The notes under the pieces: model-generated | Databases searched by the model: none | The model's input: the letters and a program-made list of their open reading frames with translations, nothing else | Told to the model about the DNA's origin: nothing | Shown here: positions 8,754 through 18,127 of the stretch, in pieces | Layout: every line of letters starts with the position of its first letter | Position numbering within the stretch: the stretch's first letter is position 1 | Source of the DNA: Parasphingopyxis algicola | GTDB lineage: Bacteria > Pseudomonadota > Alphaproteobacteria > Sphingomonadales > Sphingomonadaceae | Reading direction: 5' to 3' | Length of the DNA stretch: 64,000 nucleotides | NCBI RefSeq assembly: GCF_013378075.1 | Contig: NZ_CP051131.1 | Coordinates: 1,426,001 to 1,490,000, forward strand | Made by a program: the position numbers and the translations under genes

Positions 8754-9761
8754 CTAGACCTGGCTCAGCAGATCGGCTTTTTTGGCCTCGAATTCTTCCT
8801 TGCTGATTGCGCCCATCTCGTGAAGCTTGTGCAGCTTCTCGATCTGTTCGAACGGATCGGCTGCTGGAGCCGCGGGCGCAGCCGGGGCCGCCGGCGCGGC
8901 GGCTGGCTGTTGAGCCAGCGCGCCGGCCATGGTCTGGCCGATCGCCATGCCCGCACCCGCGCCAGCGCCGAGACCGGCCATGCCGCCTTCCTGTTCGGCG
9001 GCCTTTTCGATCGCCTCGGCGGCCTGGAATTTCGCATATTGATCGAGATCGCCCAGTACGCGCATCGAGCTTTTCTTGTCGAGATGCTTCTGCACGGCTT
9101 CGGGCAGCGAAACGCTTTCGACGAAGAAGGTCGGTACTTCGAGGCCATATTGCTCGAACGCCGGTCCCACGGCTTCCTTCAGCGCTTCGGAAAGCTTCTG
9201 CTGGCTCGCCGCGAGATCGATGAACGGTACGTCCCCGCTGCCGAGGCCCGTCGCGAGCGCCGTCATGATCGCGGCGCGCAATTGCGGTTCGATCGAACCG
9301 ACCGTGACCCGGTCGAGCGTCCCGACCAGCGCGGCATAGAAGGGCGCGATATCCTTGATCCGGAACGAATAGGTGCCGAATGCGCGCAGGCGGATCGGGC
9401 CGAGCTCGGGATCGCGAATGGTGACCGGCTGCGCCGTACCCCATTTCAGGTTCACCTGCTCCTTCTGCGAGAAGAAATAGACGTCCGTCTTGAACGGCGA
9501 TTTGAACGCCTTGTCCCAGTTTCGCAGGTTGGTGAGGATCGGCATGCTCGACGTGTCGAGCGTGTGCAGCCCAGGTCCGTACATATCGGCGAGAACGCCT
9601 TCGTCGATGACCACAGCGGCCTGCGTCTCGCGCACCGTGAGCTGGGCGCCGTTCTGGATCTCATTGTCGGCGAAATCGATCTTTTCGGCGAGTTCGCCGG
9701 GCTCCTCCTCCCACTCGATGACATCGACAAATTGTTTCGAAATGAAATCCCTGAGGCCCAT
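8754..9761 (-). CDS. SPFH/band-7 (virion-core-like, YdjI-type) protein with C-terminal SHOCT
   Basis: 335 residues. The N-terminus (MGLRDFISKQFVDVIEWEEE) and the block LTVRETQAAVVIDEGVLADM match the SPFH-related virion-core/YdjI group. A long helical region follows to about residue 250 and an Ala/Pro linker to about 297. A SHOCT motif ends the protein (IEKLHKLHEMGAISKEEFEA). SPFH proteins form membrane-microdomain scaffolds. YdjI-type members are linked to envelope stress. It is the first gene of the minus-strand run that ends in speD/DUF1330. A strong terminator for the preceding receptor gene lies about 120 bp upstream. Confidence 0.9.
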   Translation of the reverse strand: MGLRDFISKQFVDVIEWEEEPGELAEKIDFADNEIQNGAQLTVRETQAAVVIDEGVLADMYGPGLHTLDTSSMPILTNLRNWDKAFKSPFKTDVYFFSQKEQVNLKWGTAQPVTIRDPELGPIRLRAFGTYSFRIKDIAPFYAALVGTLDRVTVGSIEPQLRAAIMTALATGLGSGDVPFIDLAASQQKLSEALKEAVGPAFEQYGLEVPTFFVESVSLPEAVQKHLDKKSSMRVLGDLDQYAKFQAAEAIEKAAEQEGGMAGLGAGAGAGMAIGQTMAGALAQQPAAAPAAPAAPAAPAADPFEQIEKLHKLHEMGAISKEEFEAKKADLLSQV

Positions 9762-9876
9762 CGCATCACTCCCTTTTCCGTGCGGACATTAGCGTTGCCG
9801 CGCGCACGCGCCAACCATGTTACTGATATAGGGTGGCAACACGCGAATTTTTAGGGGGCGGACCGGAAAATCGACG

Positions 9877-9910
9877 AAAAAAGGGCGAGAAAGCATGCTT
9901 CCCCGCCCTT
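9877..9910 (-). terminator. Intrinsic terminator of the TonB receptor gene
   Basis: On the minus strand AAGGGCG pairs with CGCCCTT around an inner palindromic AAGCATGCTT, and the stem is followed directly by a run of six T residues. It begins about 23 bp after the receptor stop codon. It separates the receptor gene from the SPFH-polyamine operon. Confidence 0.85.
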
Positions 9911-9932
9911 CCGCTGAGACCGTGACCAGGTC

Positions 9933-12659
9933 CTAGAAGGTCGTACTGAGGCCGAAAGAGACGCTGCGACCGCGTTCGTAGCTCAATGCGTCGATCGTCG
10001 AGCCGTCCGGCGCGCGATAGAATTCGCGGAAATCCTCGTTGAGGATATTGCGAACCTCGAGCGTCGCCTGCAATTCCTGGCCGAACAGGGTGAGCGCCTG
10101 GCGCCAGACGAAATCGAGCTGAATCCGGCCCTCCTCGCGGATATCCGGCGCGTCGCCGATCGGCGACCGGTTGGTGATCCGGTCGCTGGTATAGGTCAAC
10201 AGGATCGACTGTTGCGAGAGCCGGTCCTCATCCTCGAGGCTGAGTTGCAGGTTGACGATATGGTCCGACTGGCCGGTCAGGGCGACGCCGTCGATGAAAT
10301 AGCTGGTCGCCGGCTGCGGATCCGAGAAGCCCGGCACGATGACCGCGTCGCCATCGCTCACCGAGATTTCCGATTGTGTGTAAGTATAGTTGACCTGCGC
10401 ACGCAGCCGCCGCGAGGAGAACAGCCCACCCCAGTCGTAGAGCGGGAAGAATTTCACCAGCTCCGTCTCGAAACCGTAAAGCGTCGCCGCCGGCGCGTTG
10501 AGGAAGGTGACGTTGATGTCATTGTCCCCGCTCGTCGCCAGCTGCTCGATCGGGTTGTCGATATCCTTGTAAAAGGCGGCGATGCTGAACAGCTCGTCGC
10601 GCTGGAAATACCATTCGAAACGCGCTTCGGCGTTGAACAGCTCGGTGTCGATCAGGCCCGGATTGCCGCGGAAGGTGCGGTCGTTATCCGGGTCGGTATA
10701 GGACGGCGCCGCGAGCTCGCGGAACTGGGGCCGGCCGATCGTCCGCGAGGCGCCGAGGCGCAACTGCATGTCCTCGGCGAAGTTCCAGGTCAGCGTAGCC
10801 GCCGGGAGCCAATAGTCATTGTCGAGCGGCGGTGCGACGAAGAGCGGGTTTACCTCGAAACCGAAGAACGGAAGCGGCGTCACGCTCTGGGTCGCATCTT
10901 CGTACCGGACGCCGGCGGCGATGCTGAAACCGTCGAAAATCTCAACGTCCAGCTGGCCATAGCCGGCATGGACTTCCAGTTCGGCCGTATAGGCATCGCC
11001 GCCCTGTGCATCGGTCCGTTCCTCGACGAAGATATCGTAAAAGCCGAGGATCGCGTCGGAAAAGAGGAAATCCGGGCGCAGCTGGCTCACCTCGAACGGC
11101 AGACCGCCCTGCCGCTGGGTGACGAAGCGGAAAGCGCGCCGCTCGAAATCGCGCTCGTTCAGATAATAGGCATAGCCCGCATTGATATCGAAGCGCCGCC
11201 CGGTCGGAACGCTGTAGGTCAGATCGATCTGCGCGCCGTATACATTGTCGTCGAGGTTGGAAAAGCTCAACAAATCCGTCTGACCGCCGGTCCGCGTATC
11301 ATGGATGAAATCATTGGCGGTCGTATCGAAGGCATATTGGATCTCGCGCTCATAGGGCGCTTCGCGCTGCGCATTGGCGTAACTGCCGCGCAGATCGATA
11401 TTGAGATTGTCGAATTCGAACTCGCCGACCAGCTGGGTGCTGATCAGCTGCCGTTCGAACCATTCGGTGTTCTGGTTGTTCTGGATCCGGCCGGTGTTGC
11501 GGACCGGGCTTACCGATGTGCTGATCCGCGCTTCCTTCGCGGTGTCGCGGATATACAGGTTCGTGAAACGGATCTGGTGCTCGCCGAATTCGGCGCCGAT
11601 CCCGACCAGGCCGTTCACGACGATCCGGTTTTGCGTCGACAGAAAGCGATAATCGGAAACGTTGGGCGTGATCGTCTGGTCGTCATTGGTGAATTCGCCC
11701 TGCTGACGGAGGCCGCCGCGGGTTTCCCAGCTATTGTCCCAGCCGGCCGTCGCCACGAAACCGAGCCGGAAATCGCTGCCGATATCGATATAGGTGCCGC
11801 CGGTAACGTTGACGCTCCCGTTGAACGGTATGTCGTCGTTGCGCTGCACGAGGTTGATATTGGCGTTCTGGAAGCTGCGCGAGATATCCGCGATGTCGGC
11901 CACGAAGCCGGGAGCCGACGGATCGCTGAACTCGGGCTGGTCGAAACGGATGCGTACGCCGCTGTCGAGTGCGGTCTGCACGATCGTCGGGATGTCGCGC
12001 GTGCCATCGTCGAATCCGGTCCAGTCCGTGTCGCTGCCATAATAGGTATAACCGGTTTCCAGCGTGGTTTCGGAGTTCCCGCTCACGCTGCCGCTGAACG
12101 TGATGAAGGGCTCGTCGGGTACCGCGCGGGTCGTGAGATTGATCACGCCGCCGCCAAATTCGCCCGTATAATTGACCGAATAGGTCTTCTGGACCAGCGA
12201 ACTCGCAAGAATGCTCGTCGGGAAGAGATCGAGCGGAACCGTGCGCTTCAATGGTTCGGGCGACGGCAGGGGCGATCCGTTGAGCAGCGCCAGCGAATAG
12301 CGTTCGCCGAGACCGCGGACATAGACGAACCGGCCGCCGACCAGGCTGAGACCCGAAACGCGCTGGAGGGCGCCCGCGGCATCTCCCTCGCCCGTCCGGG
12401 CCAGGTCTTCGGTCGACAGGACCGAAAGCACTTCGGAGGATTCGCGAATCGGCTCGGGTATGTACCGGCCGGTCACGACGATGGGCGTACCGCTGCCGCC
12501 GCCGGTCGAGATATCGACATCGTCCCGGGTTTCATCCTCGTCGGGCGTTTCGGTTTCGGCAGCCTCGTCGACCGGTCCTACGGTCTGCGCGACGGCTGCC
12601 GGTGCAGTCAGCGCGCTCGATACGAGCAGGAGGCCCGCGAGCTTCAATGTCTTGGTCAT
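9933..12659 (-). CDS. TonB-dependent outer-membrane receptor
   Basis: About 908 residues. A signal peptide (MTKTLKLAGLLLVSSALTAP...AVAQ) precedes an acidic linker and a plug domain (GTPIVVTGRYIPEP, GLSLVGGRFVYVRGLGERYS, GEFGGGVINLTTR). A long beta-barrel follows and ends in an aromatic residue (SVSFGLSTTF), as required for barrel assembly. The ATG at 12659 starts the signal peptide. The frame upstream is non-conserved. It follows a lipoprotein gene by 77 bp on the same strand. Receptors of this subtype paired with a beta-helix lipoprotein are known in caulobacters and sphingomonads. The substrate is not established from the sequence. Confidence 0.93.
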   Translation of the reverse strand: MTKTLKLAGLLLVSSALTAPAAVAQTVGPVDEAAETETPDEDETRDDVDISTGGGSGTPIVVTGRYIPEPIRESSEVLSVLSTEDLARTGEGDAAGALQRVSGLSLVGGRFVYVRGLGERYSLALLNGSPLPSPEPLKRTVPLDLFPTSILASSLVQKTYSVNYTGEFGGGVINLTTRAVPDEPFITFSGSVSGNSETTLETGYTYYGSDTDWTGFDDGTRDIPTIVQTALDSGVRIRFDQPEFSDPSAPGFVADIADISRSFQNANINLVQRNDDIPFNGSVNVTGGTYIDIGSDFRLGFVATAGWDNSWETRGGLRQQGEFTNDDQTITPNVSDYRFLSTQNRIVVNGLVGIGAEFGEHQIRFTNLYIRDTAKEARISTSVSPVRNTGRIQNNQNTEWFERQLISTQLVGEFEFDNLNIDLRGSYANAQREAPYEREIQYAFDTTANDFIHDTRTGGQTDLLSFSNLDDNVYGAQIDLTYSVPTGRRFDINAGYAYYLNERDFERRAFRFVTQRQGGLPFEVSQLRPDFLFSDAILGFYDIFVEERTDAQGGDAYTAELEVHAGYGQLDVEIFDGFSIAAGVRYEDATQSVTPLPFFGFEVNPLFVAPPLDNDYWLPAATLTWNFAEDMQLRLGASRTIGRPQFRELAAPSYTDPDNDRTFRGNPGLIDTELFNAEARFEWYFQRDELFSIAAFYKDIDNPIEQLATSGDNDINVTFLNAPAATLYGFETELVKFFPLYDWGGLFSSRRLRAQVNYTYTQSEISVSDGDAVIVPGFSDPQPATSYFIDGVALTGQSDHIVNLQLSLEDEDRLSQQSILLTYTSDRITNRSPIGDAPDIREEGRIQLDFVWRQALTLFGQELQATLEVRNILNEDFREFYRAPDGSTIDALSYERGRSVSFGLSTTF

Positions 12660-12736
12660 GGCGACTCTCTTCAAAGCGTGTGGAAACATGACGGGGCGAC
12701 GGCCGGAACTGGCCGCCGCCCGCGCATGATCGCGGG

Positions 12737-14290
12737 TTAGCCGTAGAAGGGCGTGACCAGGCAGGAGAGCGTCGCGCTGCCGGTGTCCTGATCGTCCGAT
12801 CCGAACAGGCCGCACGTCCAGTCCTGCGTCCAGGGCGTCGCCGCGGCCTGGTCCACCGCACCGATATAATCGACCGTATCGATCGACGGATCGGTGAAGG
12901 CGGTGACCGCGTCTTCGTTCGGCCCGTTGACGAACCCGTCCGTCAACGAGGTGGTGAACGAAGCATCGTTATTGGCACCCATGTTGAACAAGGTCTGGAT
13001 GTCGGCTGCCGAGATATCGCCTTCGCTGCCGAAGGCCGTCGGGCAGTCGATCACGACCGACTGGAAGTCGGGCATGCCATCGTCGATCGTCTCCTGATCG
13101 GCGACATTCAGACATTCCGCACTGCCGGTGATGACACCGTTCCAATATTGGCCGCCGATCCCCTCGCGGATCAGAACGCCGAAGTCGGTGCTGCCCCCTC
13201 CGCCGTAGAAGGTGAAGTTGGCAAAGGTCGGATCCGAACGCGGCAGATCGTCGAAGCGCGAATCGGCTTCGATGAAGTGATCGCCGCCGGCCGCGCGCTG
13301 GCGCACGATGATGAACTGGTTGACGCCGACATAGCCGCTATCGACGTCGAGACTGTCATCGTCGGCGCCGGTGACGACGAGGTGATCCCCGTTCACGGTC
13401 CCGCCGAACCATTCGAAGCCGTCGTCCGAGCTGTTGTGAACCTGGACGTAGCTGATCTCGGTACCGCTGCCGACGCCGCCCAGCGAGATGCCGTTCAGCT
13501 CATTGCCGGTGCTGACCTCGAAACCCGGATAGCGGACCTGGACATAGCGCAACGTACCGCTGTCGTCTGCGGCCTGATCGCCGCCGTAAAAGGCGCCGGA
13601 CGTGCCTTCGATTTCGGTCTGGCAATCGGCGGCGCCGCCGGTCGCCGTCCCGTCGCAGTCGTTGATCGGGGCGCGGCCGAGGATGACGAGACCGCCGAAC
13701 AGGCCGATCGAGTCCTCGTTGACCGTCCCCGAACCGTCCGTCTCGTTCTGGAAATTGGCACGCGCCGTAAAGGTGATCGGCTGCGTCTGGGTGCCGATGG
13801 CGTTCAGCTGCGAACCGCGCTGCACGACCAGGAAGTCAGCCGTACCGGCGCCGATCACGACGACGCCGGGATCGATGTTGAGAATGCCCTGCGTGCCGCC
13901 GGCCGCCAGGCCGTCACCACCCACATCGACGCCGACATCGACGCGGCCGTTGAGCGAGTAGACGACGCCGTCGAGCTTCTCCAGCCTGACCGTACCCGTG
14001 ATCGTCCCGCCAATCCGGCAGATGCGGAAATCGACCGTGCCGTCGTCGTCACCGTCGATCGTGCCGTCATTGGTCGTCCCCATCGGGCAGTCCGCGGCCG
14101 GGGTGATCGAGGCGAAACGTTCGGTCGAAGGGGCCGGGCCAGAGGGCGGGGGCGGCGGAGGCGGCGGCGCCGGTGTCGACGGCGTTACGACGACAATATT
14201 GCCTTCGCCGGGCGATGCGACATCGTCGGCGCCGCAGGCGGCAAGCGGAATAGCGGCGCTCATCATGAGCATGATGCGAGTACGTGACAT
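12737..14290 (-). CDS. Large surface or secreted lipoprotein with beta-helix-like repeats
   Basis: 517 residues. The N-terminus has a lipobox (IPLAACGADD, Cys19), then a Pro-rich linker with a run of eight prolines. A long Gly/Asp/Val-rich body follows, with repeated strand-turn patterns (GTEISYVQVHNSSDDGFEWFGG, trimmed to ISYVQVHNSSDDGFEWFG; LDVDSGYVGVNQFIIV) typical of a right-handed parallel beta-helix. The residue after the lipobox Cys is Gly. It is the promoter-proximal partner of the TonB receptor. A PHO-box-like element lies 100-130 bp upstream. The likely role is a surface-exposed binding or processing partner of the receptor, possibly exported by type II secretion. The last two points are inference. 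Confidence 0.85.
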   Translation of the reverse strand: MSRTRIMLMMSAAIPLAACGADDVASPGEGNIVVVTPSTPAPPPPPPPPSGPAPSTERFASITPAADCPMGTTNDGTIDGDDDGTVDFRICRIGGTITGTVRLEKLDGVVYSLNGRVDVGVDVGGDGLAAGGTQGILNIDPGVVVIGAGTADFLVVQRGSQLNAIGTQTQPITFTARANFQNETDGSGTVNEDSIGLFGGLVILGRAPINDCDGTATGGAADCQTEIEGTSGAFYGGDQAADDSGTLRYVQVRYPGFEVSTGNELNGISLGGVGSGTEISYVQVHNSSDDGFEWFGGTVNGDHLVVTGADDDSLDVDSGYVGVNQFIIVRQRAAGGDHFIEADSRFDDLPRSDPTFANFTFYGGGGSTDFGVLIREGIGGQYWNGVITGSAECLNVADQETIDDGMPDFQSVVIDCPTAFGSEGDISAADIQTLFNMGANNDASFTTSLTDGFVNGPNEDAVTAFTDPSIDTVDYIGAVDQAAATPWTQDWTCGLFGSDDQDTGSATLSCLVTPFYG

Positions 14291-14390
14291 GTAGAAAACC
14301 CCTTTGGACCGAAATTAGCCGTGACGAACCGCGAGCTATGGGAGCCGGCGGGTTCCGGTGCTGCGTCTATGGGGAGCGTGTGATTCCTTG

Positions 14391-14419
14391 ATGACGGACT
14401 CTTTGTGCTTTTATGACAC
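14391..14419 (-). promoter_or_regulatory. PHO-box-like element upstream of the lipoprotein gene
   Basis: On the plus strand ATGACGG and ATGACAC begin exactly 22 bp apart, which is two 11-bp steps. Between them lies the weaker TTTGTGC at the 11-bp step, with a TTTT spacer. The consensus PHO box has 7-bp half-sites (CTGTCAT in the other orientation) spaced by 4 A/T-rich bases. Two of the three positions match well. It lies about 100 bp upstream of the lipoprotein ATG, in the correct orientation. Family knowledge links this type of locus with phosphate starvation. Confidence 0.45.
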
Positions 14420-14469
14420 CCGCCGAAACGAAAATGTCACAAAGCTTACGGGCCCGCTAATATGCTGCG

Positions 14470-15252
14470 CTAGCGAGCATCCATGATAATCGTTTGTGGC
14501 GTGCCGTCGCGCAATATTTCGATTTCGACCCGCCCGCGCTGACGAATGCGCCGTGGGATTCCCGCGACAGCGTCGGCATCTTCGAGCCCGAGTCCGCCGA
14601 CTCGCACGACCACGTCGCCATCCTGCAGACCGGCGTCGCGAAACATGTCCGGCATCCGGCCTTCGCGAAACCGATAGCCCGCATGACGTCCGTTGATACG
14701 GTACGGCGCAAGCGCCGCCTGATATTCCCGCGCCTCGCGCCGCTCCGCTTCGCTGCCGCGGGGAGCGAATCGGGAGCCTGTCCCGGGCGCGGCAGCCGAT
14801 GTCGGGCGCGCAACCATATCCTCCTCGGCAAAGGCCAGCCGCACTTCGCGGCCGCGCTCGCGCACGAGAATATGATCGCCCGCGACGGCGAGCAGCGGAA
14901 CGCCCGGCGCAACATCGCGGCCCACCCGCACCAGCCGCTGCGGCCCGGCGCCCGTCGAGACGATCGCCGCGGCTGCCTCCCCGGATCCCATCACGCCGTG
15001 CAGGCGCAGTTCGGCGACCGAAGCCGAGCCGGATGCCAGTGGCGGCGCGACGGCGGAAGGCGGGATTGGCGGCGCGGCGGGTGCGGCGGCCGGCGGCGGC
15101 GTGTCCGCCGGCCGAGCCGCATCATCGCCGCTGAACAGCCAGAGGAGAAGCAGAAGCGCGATCGCACCGCCACCAACCAGAATGGCCAGGCGGCGCGGCG
15201 AGGTCGCAGCGTTGCGATCGAATTGGAAAAGGCCGGGCCGCTGCTCAGCCAT
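14470..15252 (-). CDS. GspC-like type II secretion protein (HR and PDZ domains)
   Basis: 260 residues. A short cytoplasmic tail is followed by one membrane helix (LAILVGGGAIALLLLLWLFS), a Pro/Ala-rich linker, an HR domain (VAELRLHGVMGSGEAAAAIV ... LLAVAGDHILVRERG) and a C-terminal PDZ domain (GYRFREGRMPDMFRDAGLQD ... DVVVRVGGLGLED). This is the architecture of T2SS inner-membrane component C. The ATG at 15252 has GAGGAGA upstream. No other gsp gene is in the window, so this is either an orphan or a cluster-specific GspC. It is directly upstream of, and co-oriented with, the lipoprotein and receptor genes. Confidence 0.83.
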   Translation of the reverse strand: MAEQRPGLFQFDRNAATSPRRLAILVGGGAIALLLLLWLFSGDDAARPADTPPPAAAPAAPPIPPSAVAPPLASGSASVAELRLHGVMGSGEAAAAIVSTGAGPQRLVRVGRDVAPGVPLLAVAGDHILVRERGREVRLAFAEEDMVARPTSAAAPGTGSRFAPRGSEAERREAREYQAALAPYRINGRHAGYRFREGRMPDMFRDAGLQDGDVVVRVGGLGLEDADAVAGIPRRIRQRGRVEIEILRDGTPQTIIMDAR

Positions 15253-15415
15253 GCTGGATTCTCCTCGGCGCGCGGTTGCTAGGGTCAAGAGATGACGATG
15301 TGATGACAGAAAGCAACCCGCACACCGCCGGCCAGACCGGCAACCGCGAAAACGGGCTTGCCATCTCCCCCGCCCAGCCTGCACTACGGGCCCGTATGCA
15401 TAGGGAGACTGACAG

Positions 15416-17356
15416 GTGAGCGAGCAAGATGTTTTCCCGGTTCCGGCGCAATGGGCGAAACGGGCCCATGCGGACGAGGCGGAATATGAGCTGCTATACG
15501 GCCGCTCGCTCGCAGACCCCGGCACCTTCTGGCTCGAACAGGCCCGCACGCTCGACTGGATCAAGCGTCCCGAGATATCCGGCGACTGGAGCTTCGACGC
15601 CAGCGACTTCCACATCAACTGGTTCACCGACGGACAGCTCAACGTTTCAGCCAATTGCATCGATCGCCACCTTCCCGAACGGGGCGAGGATGTCGCCATC
15701 ATCTGGGAGCCCGACGATCCCGCCGAGGAACCGAAACGCTTTACCTACCGTCAACTGCACAACGAGGTCTGCCGGTTCGCCAATGTCCTGAAACAGGAGG
15801 GGGTGCGGCGCGGCGACCGGGTGACCGTATATATGCCGATGATCCCCGAGGCGGCATTCGCGGTTCTCGCCTGTGCGCGGATCGGCGCGATCCATTCGGT
15901 CGTGTTCGGCGGCTTCTCGCCCGACGCCTTGGCGGGCCGGATCACCGATTGCGACAGCAGCCATGTCATCACCGCCGACGAAGGCCGGCGCGGCGGCAAA
16001 CGGGTCGCGCTCAAGGCGAATGTCGACAGGGCGGCCGAACAGGTGAGCAGCCTCAAAAAGGTCATCACCATCCGGGCGACGGGCGGCGCGGTCGACATGA
16101 CCGACGGGCGCGACGTCTGGTATCACGAGGCCGCCGAGACGGTGGACAGCGAATGCCCGCCCGAGACGATGGGCGCGGAGGACCCGCTCTTCATCCTCTA
16201 CACGTCGGGATCGACCGGGAAGCCCAAGGGCGTACTCCACACCTCCGGCGGCTATCTGCTCTGGGCGTCGCTCACGCACAAATATGTGTTCGATTACAAT
16301 CCGGGCGAGATCTACTGGTGCGCTGCCGATATCGGCTGGGTCACCGGCCACAGTTATATCGTCTACGGGCCGCTCGCGAACGGCGCGACGACGCTCATGT
16401 ATGAGGGCGTCCCCAACTGGCCGACGCCGAGCCGCATCTGGGAAGTTGCCGACCGGCACGATGTCGAAATCCTCTACACTGCGCCGACCGCGCTGCGCGC
16501 ACTGATGCGTGAAGGCGACGACTATGTGAAGCAGACGAGCCGGGCCAGCATCCGATTGCTCGGAACGGTCGGCGAGCCCATCAATCCCGAAGCCTGGCGG
16601 TGGTATTACAATGTCGTAGGCGAGGGCCGCTGCCCGATCGTCGACACCTGGTGGCAGACCGAAACCGGCGGCGCGATGATCACGCCGCTGCCTGGTGCAA
16701 CGGACCTCAAGCCCGGCAGCGCAACCAAGCCCTTTTTCGGCATCGAGCCGCAGATCGTCGATGGCGAGGGACAAGTGCTGCACGGCGCGACCGAAGGCAA
16801 TCTGTGCATCGCGCGCTCCTGGCCCGGCCAGATGCGTACCGTGTATGGCGACCATGCCCGCTTCTTCGACACCTATTTCACGACCTTCCCCGGCAAATAT
16901 TTTACCGGCGACGGCTGCCGGCGGGACGAGGATGGCTATTACTGGATCACCGGGAGGGTCGACGATGTGATCAACGTTTCGGGCCACCGGATGGGCACCG
17001 CGGAAGTCGAAAGCGCGCTCGTTCTGCACAAGGATGTGTCGGAAGCCGCCGTCGTCGGCATGCCGCACGACGTGAAAGGTCAGGGCATCTACGCCTATGT
17101 CACGCTCAACGCGCATACCGAACCGAGCGAGGAACTGCGCAAGGAGCTGGTGAGCTGGGTGCGGACCGAGATCGGTCCGATCGCTTCGCCCGATGCGATC
17201 CAGTTCACCCCCGCCCTGCCCAAGACCCGCTCCGGCAAGATCATGCGGCGCATCCTGCGCAAGATCGCGGAAGGCGATATGAGCAGTCTGGGCGATACCA
17301 GCACCCTGGCCGAACCCGCGGTGGTCGACGAACTGGTGGCGAACCGGGTCGGCTAG
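15416..17356 (+). CDS. acs: Acetyl-CoA synthetase
   Basis: 646 residues, full length for AMP-forming acetate-CoA ligase. Key motifs are the phosphate-binding loop [20 protein letters not shown] with the acetate-pocket Trp, [20 protein letters not shown] (hinge region), and [10 protein letters not shown], whose Lys is catalytic and is the acetylation target in known enzymes. The start is GTG with AGGGAGA upstream. It activates acetate to acetyl-CoA via acetyl-AMP. It is divergent from the GspC-like gene and its stop overlaps that of the convergent Crp-family regulator by 3 bp. Confidence 0.97.
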   Translation: MSEQDVFPVPAQWAKRAHADEAEYELLYGRSLADPGTFWLEQARTLDWIKRPEISGDWSFDASDFHINWFTDGQLNVSANCIDRHLPERGEDVAIIWEPDDPAEEPKRFTYRQLHNEVCRFANVLKQEGVRRGDRVTVYMPMIPEAAFAVLACARIGAIHSVVFGGFSPDALAGRITDCDSSHVITADEGRRGGKRVALKANVDRAAEQVSSLKKVITIRATGGAVDMTDGRDVWYHEAAETVDSECPPETMGAEDPLFILYTSGSTGKPKGVLHTSGGYLLWASLTHKYVFDYNPGEIYWCAADIGWVTGHSYIVYGPLANGATTLMYEGVPNWPTPSRIWEVADRHDVEILYTAPTALRALMREGDDYVKQTSRASIRLLGTVGEPINPEAWRWYYNVVGEGRCPIVDTWWQTETGGAMITPLPGATDLKPGSATKPFFGIEPQIVDGEGQVLHGATEGNLCIARSWPGQMRTVYGDHARFFDTYFTTFPGKYFTGDGCRRDEDGYYWITGRVDDVINVSGHRMGTAEVESALVLHKDVSEAAVVGMPHDVKGQGIYAYVTLNAHTEPSEELRKELVSWVRTEIGPIASPDAIQFTPALPKTRSGKIMRRILRKIAEGDMSSLGDTSTLAEPAVVDELVANRVG

Positions 17357-18054
17357 TCGGGCTCGACGAGCGGCGACACGACGCTGCGTTCGGCGATCCA
17401 GTCTTCGAGCGCCGCGATGTCCGGGATATGCACGGTGCGATAACCGGTCTCGACGAGCTCCGCGTCGGCCAGCTCGGCCAACGCCTTGCCAGCCGTCACC
17501 CGACTGGTCGCAATCGCTTCGGCGAGCCCCGACTGGCTGCCGCGCGCGACATGCCCTGCCCCGTCCCGTTCCGCCATTACGATCAGGGTTTTCGCCAGCC
17601 GCACGGCGGCCGGGAGGCGGCGCTGATCGTCGAGCCGTTCGAGCGCCAACGATAACTGGCTGGCGAGCGTGACGAGCAGATGATCGCGCAGCGCCGGCTG
17701 TTGATCGAGGAGCCTTGTAAAACGATCGCGCGAGACCTCCCGGATGACCGTCTCGCCCACCGCAACCGCATCCATCGCCCGGGGAATGTCGAGAAACAGC
17801 GTCATCTCGCCAAAACTGTCGCCTGCCTTCATTTCGATATAGGTCGAGCGCTCGCCCTCGGCATCCGTCGTGCTGAGCCGGGCCGTGCCTTCGCTGACGA
17901 TGGACAGGCCGGGCTTGCGGTCGCCGCGCTGGTGAATCGTCGCACCGTCCGGATAGCGCACCAGCACCCCGGCCGCCTCGACCGCCGCGCGCAAGGCGGG
18001 CGGCATCCGGCCGATGAACTGGCCGAGTAACGGCGAAAGCGCCGCGTCGCTCAA
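17353..18054 (-). CDS. Crp/Fnr-family transcriptional regulator
   Basis: About 233 residues. A cyclic-nucleotide-binding-like beta-roll ([20 protein letters not shown] ... [18 protein letters not shown]) is followed by a dimerisation helix and a winged helix-turn-helix ([20 protein letters not shown]). The cysteine set of Fnr is absent. No ATG exists in frame near the expected N-terminus. I placed the start at the TTG at 18054. The frame stays open to an ATG at 18159, but that would overlap the divergent desaturase gene. An odd 8-codon leader overlaps this TTG and is listed separately. Targets are unknown. Confidence 0.82.
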   Translation of the reverse strand: MSDAALSPLLGQFIGRMPPALRAAVEAAGVLVRYPDGATIHQRGDRKPGLSIVSEGTARLSTTDAEGERSTYIEMKAGDSFGEMTLFLDIPRAMDAVAVGETVIREVSRDRFTRLLDQQPALRDHLLVTLASQLSLALERLDDQRRLPAAVRLAKTLIVMAERDGAGHVARGSQSGLAEAIATSRVTAGKALAELADAELVETGYRTVHIPDIAALEDWIAERSVVSPLVEPD

Positions 18055-18077
18055 TTGCCAATTTCTTTGCAGTTCAT
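18051..18077 (-). promoter_or_regulatory. Eight-codon leader frame overlapping the Crp-family start
   Basis: On the minus strand AGGAAG is followed seven bases later by ATG, then a mini-frame encoding MNCKEIGN that ends in TGA. The TGA overlaps the TTG taken as the regulator start. Either this is a leader peptide that couples translation to the TTG, or one base is missing from the sequence and the leader is the true N-terminus. The two cannot be told apart here. Confidence 0.4.
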
Positions 18078-18127
18078 GATGGCGCTTCCTGCTACGAATC
18101 GGCTCGAAAGACAAGGAAGAGGGTGCG

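Noticed and set aside
10212-12740. An 842-codon plus-strand frame opposite the TonB receptor
   Set aside because: It is antisense to a receptor with clear signal peptide, plug and barrel; it has no recognisable motif.
15647-18061. An 804-codon minus-strand frame across acs and the Crp-family gene
   Set aside because: It is opposite a full-length acs with all its motifs, and runs through the regulator in the wrong frame.
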